This document shows positions 1 to 6,449 of a stretch of 10,014 nucleotides of DNA, one piece after another (positions within the stretch are counted from its first letter, which is position 1; each line of letters begins with the position of its first letter). The notes under the pieces are model-generated. The model was not told where the DNA came from. It searched no databases and saw only the letters and a list, made by a program, of their open reading frames with translations. Source of the stretch: Actinomycetales bacterium (GTDB taxonomy: Bacteria > Actinomycetota > Actinomycetes > Actinomycetales > Microbacteriaceae). The position numbers and the translations under genes were made by a program. The stretch is from contig JAATFJ010000057.1 in assembly GCA_015655255.1 (NCBI GenBank), positions 1-10,014 on the forward strand, given 5' to 3'.

Positions 1-2
1 CG

Positions 3-953
3 GTTCTCGGCCTTGTCGCGCTTGCTCTGACCGGCTGCACCGTCGCCGCCCCTGTCGCGTTCGATGGGGCGGCCTGCGACCGGACGTCCTCGAGCGGATC
101 GGTCGACGATCTCGCCACGGTGTCCGGCGACGTCGGGACGACACCGGATGTGTCGGTATCCGCTCCGGCGCATGTGACCACGACCTCTTATCGAGATGTC
201 GTCACGGGAGATGGCCTCGCGCTCACCGCGAGCTCGCAGATCGCCGTAGTCGATTTCGCGTTGTACAACGGAGAGACCGGCGAGGAGCTCTATGCGAGCG
301 CCTTCGACGGCGACCTCAGCAGGGCGACCAATCTCGCCCTGCTGCAAGAGCAGCTCCCCGGCATCGCCGCCGTTCTGCAGTGCGCCACCGTAGGAACGCG
401 CGTGCTCGCGGCGATCTCTCCGGACGACTTCGGTGCCGACACGCTCACGAGCCTCGGCCTCGACGACGACGCGTCGATCGTCGCGGTGGTCGATCTCATC
501 GACGCCAAGCTCCCGCAGGCCGAGGGCACGCTGAAATACAACGACGCGCGGGGCATGCCCACCGTCGTGCGCGCACCGGATGGCCGTCCGGGCATCATCG
601 TTCCCGGCAGTGACGCCCCCACCGACCTCACGACCCAGGTGCTCATCGAGGGTGACGGTGCGGCGCTCGACGCGGATACGCCCTTCTGGGTGCAGTACAC
701 CGAGGTCGGCTGGGACAGCAAGGAGGTCGTCTCCACGACCTGGGACAGCAACCCCACCGGGGTTCTCCTGAGTTCCGGCCAGTTCCCCGGTTTCGCCGAA
801 GCACTGGAGGGGAAGACGATCGGCTCTCAGGTGCTTATCGTCGTTCCCGAGGGCTATACGGATCCGAATGCGACCGACGGCACGGAGGGCACGACGGCGG
901 CGAACGTCTATGTCGTCGACATCCTGGGAACCGCGGAAGTCTCGGCGCAGTAG
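3..953 (+). CDS. Lipoprotein with two FKBP-type peptidyl-prolyl isomerase-like domains (5' end outside window)
   Basis: This reading frame is open from the left edge of the window, so the start codon lies upstream. The first visible residues are hydrophobic and end in a lipobox, Leu-Thr-Gly-Cys at 27-38. This points to a secreted lipoprotein anchored through the Cys coded at 36-38. A low-complexity Ser/Thr/Asp-rich linker follows, then two FKBP-like segments at roughly 165-510 and 555-935. The second is the clearer one, with a WDSK...TTWDS segment, then PGFAEALEGKTIGSQVLIVVP and a final YVVDILG strand, matching the usual FKBP order of hydrophobic core, 'PGW.eAL.Gm..G' and 'vPp..aYG'. Several FKBP active-site aromatics are not obvious, above all in the first domain, so catalytic activity is uncertain. 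It may be a folding chaperone on the outer face of the membrane. It ends 2 nt before pafB and is probably co-transcribed with it. Confidence 0.8.
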   Translation, partial: VLGLVALALTGCTVAAPVAFDGAACDRTSSSGSVDDLATVSGDVGTTPDVSVSAPAHVTTTSYRDVVTGDGLALTASSQIAVVDFALYNGETGEELYASAFDGDLSRATNLALLQEQLPGIAAVLQCATVGTRVLAAISPDDFGADTLTSLGLDDDASIVAVVDLIDAKLPQAEGTLKYNDARGMPTVVRAPDGRPGIIVPGSDAPTDLTTQVLIEGDGAALDADTPFWVQYTEVGWDSKEVVSTTWDSNPTGVLLSSGQFPGFAEALEGKTIGSQVLIVVPEGYTDPNATDGTEGTTAANVYVVDILGTAEVSAQ

Positions 954-955
954 CG

Positions 956-1948
956 ATGGCGACGATCCCTCCGGAGGAGCGGCAGACGAACCTCGTCGTG
1001 GCTCTTATGGCCACGGAGATCGGCCTGACCAAGCAGCAGATCCTGGAGAACATCTCCGGCTACCGCCAGCGCGCCGACGCGGGAACGCGGGCGGATGCAC
1101 TCGAGAAGATGTTTGAGCGCGACAAAGACGAGCTCCGCGCGCTCGGCGTGCCCATCGAGACCATCGGCGATGCCGCGGACCCCCAGGACTTCCGCGAGGC
1201 CCGCTATCGCATTCCGAAAGCGGAATACGATCTGCCCGCGGATCTGCGCTTCTCGCCGACGGAGCTCGCCGTGCTCAAACTCGCCGGCAGCGTCTGGAGC
1301 GCGGAATCGGCGTCGGCGGATGCGCAGGCAGGCGTGCGGAAGATCCGTGCCCTGGGCATCGACGGCGATGAGCCCATCATCGGATTCTCCCCGCGCATCA
1401 CCACGCGCGAGCCCTCGTTCGTGCCTCTTCAAGATGCGATCGAGCGCTGCCGCGTCGTCACCTTCGACTACCTCAAACCGGGATCGGATGGCCCCGTTCG
1501 CCGCCGGTTCGAACCGCTCGCGCTCATCGACTACGAAGCGCGCTGGCATGTCTACGGCGTCGACGCCGACGCGGATGATGAGCGGACGTTCCTTCTCAGC
1601 CGCATTGTGGGGAAAGTGTTCCTTACGAATGCGACCTTCCCCGCAAAACTTCGCGAAGGCGCGGGGGAGAGGGGGAGAGCGGGGCTGGAAGAGCTCGCGG
1701 AACGCGCGCCGGCGCACCTGGAAGTGACGCCCGGCACCGAGGCTGCGCTGCGTTTGGGGCGCCGCGCGCGGCCGGCCACCCAGGGGATGCACGTCCCCTA
1801 CGTCGACGAGAACATCTTCGCCGACGAGCTCGCCTCCTACGGACCCGAAGTCCGGGTCGTCGGGCCCGCGCCGCTGCGCGACGCCGTGATCTCGCGTTTG
1901 CGAGCGGTCGCGAAGACGAACGCGACTGCGAAGGAGGGGGATCTCTGA
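956..1948 (+). CDS. pafB: PafB-like WYL-domain transcriptional regulator
   Basis: The 330-residue protein has the PafB layout. An N-terminal helix-turn-helix region (about 1-70) includes the family signature MFERDKDELRALGVPIE, a WYL domain lies at about 140-225, and a WCX-type C-terminal region at about 235-325. In mycobacteria PafB and PafC form a heterodimer that activates DNA-damage genes independently of LexA/RecA. That role is family knowledge and is assumed here. The position matching the eponymous Trp-Tyr-Leu reads W197-H198-V199, so the motif is degenerate, while the partner PafC keeps WYL. The ATG at 956 follows the FKBP stop by 2 nt and has only a weak ribosome site, so translation is probably coupled. 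It was chosen because its N-terminus lines up with known PafB N-termini. The stop overlaps the pafC start by one base. Confidence 0.88.
   Translation: MATIPPEERQTNLVVALMATEIGLTKQQILENISGYRQRADAGTRADALEKMFERDKDELRALGVPIETIGDAADPQDFREARYRIPKAEYDLPADLRFSPTELAVLKLAGSVWSAESASADAQAGVRKIRALGIDGDEPIIGFSPRITTREPSFVPLQDAIERCRVVTFDYLKPGSDGPVRRRFEPLALIDYEARWHVYGVDADADDERTFLLSRIVGKVFLTNATFPAKLREGAGERGRAGLEELAERAPAHLEVTPGTEAALRLGRRARPATQGMHVPYVDENIFADELASYGPEVRVVGPAPLRDAVISRLRAVAKTNATAKEGDL
1931..1937 (+). promoter_or_regulatory. Strong Shine-Dalgarno of pafC
   Basis: AAGGAGG sits about 10 nt before the pafC ATG at 1948, inside the last codons of pafB. It is the best ribosome site in the plus-strand gene run and fixes the pafC start, so pafC need not depend only on coupling to pafB. 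Confidence 0.75.
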
Positions 1949-2925
1949 TGCCCGCACGACCGCTGCTCTCCTCCGACCGCGTGCGCGCTTACCTCACGCT
2001 CGTGCCGTACCTTCTCGAACGCGGGCAGGTCTCCCTTGAAGAAGCCGCCGCCGAGTTCGACACCTCCGTCGAAGAGATGCGCCGCCTCGTGGAGAAGCTC
2101 ACCGTCATCGGGCTTCCAGGCGACAACGGCTACTGGCAGCAGCCGCACGAGATGTTCGACATCGACTGGGACCTCCTCGACGAGCACGGAATCATCGAGA
2201 TCACGAACGAGGTCGGCCTCCGACAGGTGCCCCGATTCAGCGCCCGCGAGGCATCTGCTCTCCTCGCGGGGTTGCAGGTCGTCGCCACCGTTCCCGCGAT
2301 CGCGGAGTCCGGCGTCGTGGCGGGACTCATCTCGAAGCTGTCTCGCGCTGCGGCGACCGCCCCCGCAGAAGTCGTCATCGTGCCGACCGCCGTGGACGAG
2401 GTCCGCCGCGTTGTCGCCGAGGCGCTGCGCACCCGCGTCGCCGTCGCATTCCGTTATCGCGCGCCGGACTCACCGGAGACGATACGCACTGTCGACCCCG
2501 TGCAGGTGCTCATCACCGACGGCCAATGGTACCTGCAGGGCTGGTGCCATCTCCGCGAGGCCATGCGTACCTTCCACCTCGACCGCGTGAGCGATCCCGT
2601 GCTCACGACCATTCCCAGCACGCACGCCGACGAGCACGCGCCCGTCACCTTCGGTTCAGATCCGACGGCCGACGGCGCGGTGCTCGTCCGTCTCCCTGCG
2701 AGCCTTGCCCCTCTGCTCGGCGACTACCTGCGCCCGGACGAGGTGGAGGAAGAAACGGACGGGTGCATCCGCGCACGACTGCACCTCTCCGATCCTCGTG
2801 GCATCAAACGCTTGGCCGCACGTCTCGGCGGTGCACTGGAAGTGCTCGATCCGCCGGTGGCGCGCGAGGCAGCACGCGAGTGGGCGGAGGCAGGACTCGC
2901 CCTGTACCCGCCGACCGGTTCGTAG
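1948..2925 (+). CDS. pafC: PafC-like WYL-domain transcriptional regulator
   Basis: The 325-residue protein has an N-terminal winged-helix-like region (about 8-55, with RVRAYLTLVPYLLERGQVSLEEAA) followed by a helix-rich linker containing FSAREASALLAGLQ. The WYL domain spans about 140-215 with an intact W194-Y195-L196 followed by HLDRVSD, and a C-terminal WCX-like region (about 225-320) ends the protein. It is the expected partner of the adjacent PafB in a DNA-damage-responsive regulator; the WYL domain is thought to sense a nucleic-acid ligand. The ATG overlaps the pafB TGA by one base and has a strong ribosome site. No proteasome or Pup-ligase gene is visible beside the pair in this window. 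It ends 46 nt before tatA. Confidence 0.9.
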   Translation: MPARPLLSSDRVRAYLTLVPYLLERGQVSLEEAAAEFDTSVEEMRRLVEKLTVIGLPGDNGYWQQPHEMFDIDWDLLDEHGIIEITNEVGLRQVPRFSAREASALLAGLQVVATVPAIAESGVVAGLISKLSRAAATAPAEVVIVPTAVDEVRRVVAEALRTRVAVAFRYRAPDSPETIRTVDPVQVLITDGQWYLQGWCHLREAMRTFHLDRVSDPVLTTIPSTHADEHAPVTFGSDPTADGAVLVRLPASLAPLLGDYLRPDEVEEETDGCIRARLHLSDPRGIKRLAARLGGALEVLDPPVAREAAREWAEAGLALYPPTGS

Positions 2926-2936
2926 GTTTCGCGAGG

Positions 2937-2942
2937 TAGACT
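2937..2942 (+). promoter_or_regulatory. Possible -10 element of a tatA promoter
   Basis: TAGACT, within GAGGTAGACTGAACG, lies 30 nt before the tatA ATG in the only sizeable gap of the plus-strand run. Four of six bases match TATAAT. No convincing -35 hexamer lies 16-18 nt upstream (ACCGGT or GACCGG). It could start a tatA-tatC-helY-lnt transcript separate from pafBC. Confidence 0.35.
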
Positions 2943-2971
2943 GAACGAAACCACCACCAAGGGAGACGACT

Positions 2972-3220
2972 ATGTTGGGCGGACTACAGGGTTGGCATTT
3001 GCTGATCGTTCTCGCCGTCATCCTCCTTCTTTTCGGTGCGGCGAAGCTCCCCGCGCTGGCGAAGAGCATGGGCCAATCGGCCCGTGTCTTCAAGGGTGAG
3101 ATGAATGCGATGCGCGAGGAAGACGCGCTACGCACGGAGCAGAACCAGGCGGATCAACCGGACGGCTCGACGGCTCCCGATCAGAGCGCGCCTTCCGGAA
3201 CTGACCGCACCACGTCCTGA
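2972..3220 (+). CDS. tatA: Sec-independent (twin-arginine) translocase subunit TatA
   Basis: The 82-residue protein has the TatA layout. A short N-terminal membrane helix (about 7-22, WHLLIVLAVILLLFG) is followed by the conserved hinge F21-G22 and the amphipathic helix beginning AAKLPALAKSMGQSARVFKGE. The tail (about 45-82) is polar, rich in Asp/Gln/Ser/Thr/Pro and probably disordered. TatA oligomerises in the membrane to let folded proteins with twin-arginine signal peptides through, after recruitment by TatC. The ATG at 2972 has an AAGGGAGA ribosome site a few bases upstream. tatC follows 5 nt after the stop. No tatB-like gene is present in the window, so TatB is either encoded elsewhere or replaced by this protein. 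Confidence 0.95.
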   Translation: MLGGLQGWHLLIVLAVILLLFGAAKLPALAKSMGQSARVFKGEMNAMREEDALRTEQNQADQPDGSTAPDQSAPSGTDRTTS

Positions 3221-3225
3221 CCGAG

Positions 3226-4044
3226 GTGGCAGCGTCGGAATCCTCCGAAATCGATGGAGGGAAACCGCGGCGCGACCGCAGAATGTCCCTGGGGGCACAC
3301 CTCGTCGAGTTGCGCAGGAGACTCGTCATCTCTGCGGCGGCCGTTGTCGTCGCGATGGTGTTAGCCTTCATCGTCACCGATCCGATCATCGAGTTCATCA
3401 GCGCGCCCATCCAGGCCATCGCCGAGGCGCGCGGTGAAGAGATCGTGGCACTCTCGTTCAGCTCCGTCACGGCTCCCTTCGACCTGCGGATGCGCATCGC
3501 CTTCTCCATTGGTCTCTTCCTCGCCGCCCCCGTGTGGCTCTGGCAGATCTGGGCCTTCATCATGCCCGGGCTCACCCGGAAAGAGATCAGCTACACCGTG
3601 GGTTTCGTCGGTGCAGCGATTCCGCTGTTCTTCGCCGGATGCTATGTGGGTACCCTCGTCTTCCCGCATGTGATCGAGCTCATGGCAAACTTCACACCGG
3701 ATGGCGGCACGAATCTGTATGAGGCGTCGGCCTTCTACGACTTCGTCTTCAAGCTCATGCTCGTGATCGGTGTGTCTTTCGTCCTGCCGGTCTTCCTCGT
3801 CGCGCTGAACGTGGCCGGGGTCATGTCCGGTCGCACGATACTCAAGGGCTGGCGCGTCGCGATCATCATCGCCACGGTGTTTGCCGCGGTCGCGACGCCG
3901 GCTGCCGATGTCGTGTCGATGCTATTGCTCGGCGGGATCCTCGTGGTGCTCTACTTCGCAGCAGCATTCCTCTCCCTGCTCTTCGATCGGCGACGCCGTA
4001 AGCACGATGCGGCCGCGGGGCTCCGCCCGGAAACGTCCGGATGA
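3226..4044 (+). CDS. tatC: Sec-independent protein translocase subunit TatC
   Basis: The 272-residue polytopic membrane protein has six predicted helices (about 34-52, 91-110, 122-145, 172-196, 208-225, 229-252). It has the TatC hallmarks: the N-terminal SLGAHLVELRRRL, with E28 and R30 matching E. coli E15 and R17; APVWLWQIWAFIMPGL followed by K119-E120, matching the E103 region that binds signal peptides; and ATPAADVVSM with D228 matching D211. It is the receptor for twin-arginine signal peptides. The position matching E. coli Glu170 in the fourth helix is V186 (GVSFVLPV). The GTG at 3226, 5 nt after tatA, is given as the start; ATG at 3283 (residue 20), just before SLGAHL, is an alternative. 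Neither has a strong ribosome site. Its TGA overlaps the helY ATG by 4 nt. Confidence 0.95.
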   Translation: MAASESSEIDGGKPRRDRRMSLGAHLVELRRRLVISAAAVVVAMVLAFIVTDPIIEFISAPIQAIAEARGEEIVALSFSSVTAPFDLRMRIAFSIGLFLAAPVWLWQIWAFIMPGLTRKEISYTVGFVGAAIPLFFAGCYVGTLVFPHVIELMANFTPDGGTNLYEASAFYDFVFKLMLVIGVSFVLPVFLVALNVAGVMSGRTILKGWRVAIIIATVFAAVATPAADVVSMLLLGGILVVLYFAAAFLSLLFDRRRRKHDAAAGLRPETSG

Positions 4045-6449
4045 CCTCGCCCGCCGAGCGCTACGCCGCCCAGAGGTTGTCCACCGCCCACCCTGAGACA
4101 GCGGTCTTCGCCGCGAGCCAGAAATTCGAGCTAGACGCATTCCAGGTCGCCGGATGTCAGGCCCTCGAAGACGACCGTAGTGTGCTCGTCGCCGCGCCCA
4201 CGGGCGCGGGCAAGACGATCGTGGGGGAGTTCGCGGTCCACCTCGCGATGCAGACCGCGCACGGCAAGGCGTTCTACACAACACCCATGAAGGCGCTGTC
4301 CAATCAGAAGTTCCGCGAGCTCGTCGACGTCTACGGCGACGAGAACGTGGGGCTCCTCACGGGGGACACGACGATCAACGGCAACGCTCGCATCGTCGTC
4401 ATGACGACCGAGGTCCTTCGCAACATGATCTACGCGGATTCCGGCGCCCTCCGCGAGCTCCGTTTCGTCGTTATGGACGAGGTGCATTTCCTCGCCGACC
4501 GCTTCCGCGGCGCCGTGTGGGAAGAGATCATCATTCATCTTGATGCCGCGGTGCGGCTCGTTGCGCTCAGTGCCACGGTCTCCAATGCCGAGGAGTTCGG
4601 CGACTGGCTGGGCACGGTTCGGGGGAATACCGCCGTCATCGTCTCGGAGATCCGGCCCGTGCCGCTGGAGCAGCATGTACACCTTCGGGGCGATCTCGTT
4701 CCGCTGTTCGACACGCGGTTCGGAGGAAAACCCCGTGTGAACGAGGAACTCCTTCGCCTGAGATCCTTCGGCGGGAACGGTCGAGCACACCATCGAGGGC
4801 GGGGGAGAGGCGGGGGGAGGCCGCCGCAGCGGCACACTCGCGTGGATCGTGCCGAGCTTGCCCGCGTCCTGGAACGCGCGAACCTGCTTCCCGCGATCTT
4901 CTTCATCTTCAGCAGGGTCGGCTGCGACGCCGCCGTGCAGCAGGTGAGCCGTTCGGACATCCGGCTCACCACTCGCGAGGAGCGGGACGAGATCCGAGCG
5001 ATCGTGGCGGAACGTACGCGCACCCTCGAGGACGAGGACCTGGCCGTGCTCGGCTTCTGGGAGTGGCGGGAAAACCTCGAGCGCGGGCTAGCGGCGCATC
5101 ATGCCGGACTCCTTCCCGCGTTCAAAGAGATCGTCGAAGAGCTATTCCAGCGCAAGCTCGTCAAAGTCGTCTTCGCCACCGAGACTCTCGCGCTGGGGAT
5201 CAACATGCCCGCACGCACCGTCGTGCTGGAGAAGCTGGAGAAGTTCAACGGCGAGGCCCGCGTGCCGATCACACCGGGGGAGTACACCCAGCTGACCGGA
5301 CGGGCGGGGCGGCGGGGGATCGATGTCGAAGGCCACGCGGTAATCGCGTGGTCGGACGGGATGGACCCCGAGGCGGTCGGTGCGCTCGCCTCGAAACGCA
5401 CCTACCCGCTGAACTCCAGCTTCCGCCCCACCTACAACATGGCGGTCAACCTCATCGAGTCGTTCGGGAGGGAACGGGCGCACGAGATCCTTGAATCCTC
5501 CTTCGCTCAGTTCCAGGCTGACAGGGCCGTCGTCGGTCTCGCCCGCCAGGTGAAGGAGGCGGAAAACTCGCTTGACGGATATCTGGAGGCGATGACGTGC
5601 GAACACGGTGACTTCCCCGAATACGCGGGGCTGCGCAGAGAGCTCAGCGATTTGGAGAAGAAGAACCGCCAGGATGCCCAGGCGCCGCGTGCGGTGCGCG
5701 AGAAGCGCCTCGCCCGGATTCAGCGCGTCCGCACGCAATTGCAGCGGCACCCCTGCCATCGCTGCCCGGAGCGGGAGGCGCACGCGCGCTGGGCGGAGCG
5801 GTACTGGAAGCTGCGTCGGCAGACGGATCGGCTGCGATCGCAGATTGAATCGCGTACGGGTACGGTTGCGCGGGTCTTCGACCGCGTGATCGATGTGCTC
5901 TCCGAGCTGGACTATCTCGCCGAAGACGGGGGAGCACTCGTGCTCACCGACGCCGGCCGTACGATGCGCCGGATCTACGGGGAGCGCGATCTGCTCGTCG
6001 CCGAAGCGCTCCGGCAAGGGCTCTGGCGTCAGCTCGACGCGCCCTCCCTGGCCGCGATGGCGTGCGCTCTCGTCTACGAGCCGCGACGCGACGAGGCGGG
6101 GCTCGGGTCGCACGGGCTTCCACGCGGCGCCTTCCGGATCGCCTGGGAGAAGACGACGACCCTGTGGGCGGAACTCGACGACCGGGAGCGGGAGCACCAT
6201 CTCCCCGGAACCGAGCCGCTGGCGTCAGGTCTCAGCGCCGCGATGCATTCCTGGGCGCGCGGTGCGATGCTCGATAGGGTCCTCACCGATGCGGACATGG
6301 CAGCGGGGGACTTCGTGCGCTGGGCCAAGCAGACCATCGACCTGCTCGATCAGTTCTCCCTCGTGGCACAGGACGCCGAGCTCTCTCGCACGGCCCGTCG
6401 TGCCCTCGATGCGGTGCGCCGCGGCATCGTCGCCTATTCCCATCTGTGA
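4041..6449 (+). CDS. helY: HelY-like Ski2/Mtr4-family DEAD/DEVH-box RNA helicase
   Basis: The 802-residue superfamily 2 helicase has Walker A APTGAGKT (52-59), TTPMKALSNQ (motif Ia), DEVH (146-149), SAT (177-179), FFIFSRVGCD (motif IV), ATETLALGINMPAR (motif V) and QLTGRAGRRG (motif VI, 417-426). After the RecA-like core come a winged-helix segment and a C-terminal DSHCT-type domain (about 620-800, including FVRWAKQTIDLLDQ). The family unwinds RNA or DNA with ATP; the Mycobacterium homologue also follows tatC. Two features stand out. An Arg/Gly-rich loop (244-267) lies between the core lobes. The region after the winged helix is short and carries a CxxC (C572, C575) where longer homologues have an inserted arch domain. 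Start ATG overlaps the tatC stop (ATGA); the stop overlaps the lnt GTG (GTGA), suggesting coupled translation. Confidence 0.9.
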   Translation: MTSPAERYAAQRLSTAHPETAVFAASQKFELDAFQVAGCQALEDDRSVLVAAPTGAGKTIVGEFAVHLAMQTAHGKAFYTTPMKALSNQKFRELVDVYGDENVGLLTGDTTINGNARIVVMTTEVLRNMIYADSGALRELRFVVMDEVHFLADRFRGAVWEEIIIHLDAAVRLVALSATVSNAEEFGDWLGTVRGNTAVIVSEIRPVPLEQHVHLRGDLVPLFDTRFGGKPRVNEELLRLRSFGGNGRAHHRGRGRGGGRPPQRHTRVDRAELARVLERANLLPAIFFIFSRVGCDAAVQQVSRSDIRLTTREERDEIRAIVAERTRTLEDEDLAVLGFWEWRENLERGLAAHHAGLLPAFKEIVEELFQRKLVKVVFATETLALGINMPARTVVLEKLEKFNGEARVPITPGEYTQLTGRAGRRGIDVEGHAVIAWSDGMDPEAVGALASKRTYPLNSSFRPTYNMAVNLIESFGRERAHEILESSFAQFQADRAVVGLARQVKEAENSLDGYLEAMTCEHGDFPEYAGLRRELSDLEKKNRQDAQAPRAVREKRLARIQRVRTQLQRHPCHRCPEREAHARWAERYWKLRRQTDRLRSQIESRTGTVARVFDRVIDVLSELDYLAEDGGALVLTDAGRTMRRIYGERDLLVAEALRQGLWRQLDAPSLAAMACALVYEPRRDEAGLGSHGLPRGAFRIAWEKTTTLWAELDDREREHHLPGTEPLASGLSAAMHSWARGAMLDRVLTDADMAAGDFVRWAKQTIDLLDQFSLVAQDAELSRTARRALDAVRRGIVAYSHL

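Noticed and set aside
711..751. Direct repeat TGGGACAGCAA at 711-721 and 741-751 with a small inverted repeat between
   Set aside because: It lies inside the FKBP gene in frame, encoding WDSK and WDSN, and is best explained as coding sequence.
908..1957. Long open frame on the minus strand opposite pafB
   Set aside because: It is Arg/His/Asp-rich, resembles no family, and lies fully opposite a well-supported pafB. Long antisense frames are expected at this GC content.
5142..6200. 352-codon open frame on the minus strand opposite helY
   Set aside because: It is a composition artefact of a high-GC helicase gene; there is no ribosome site and no recognisable motif.
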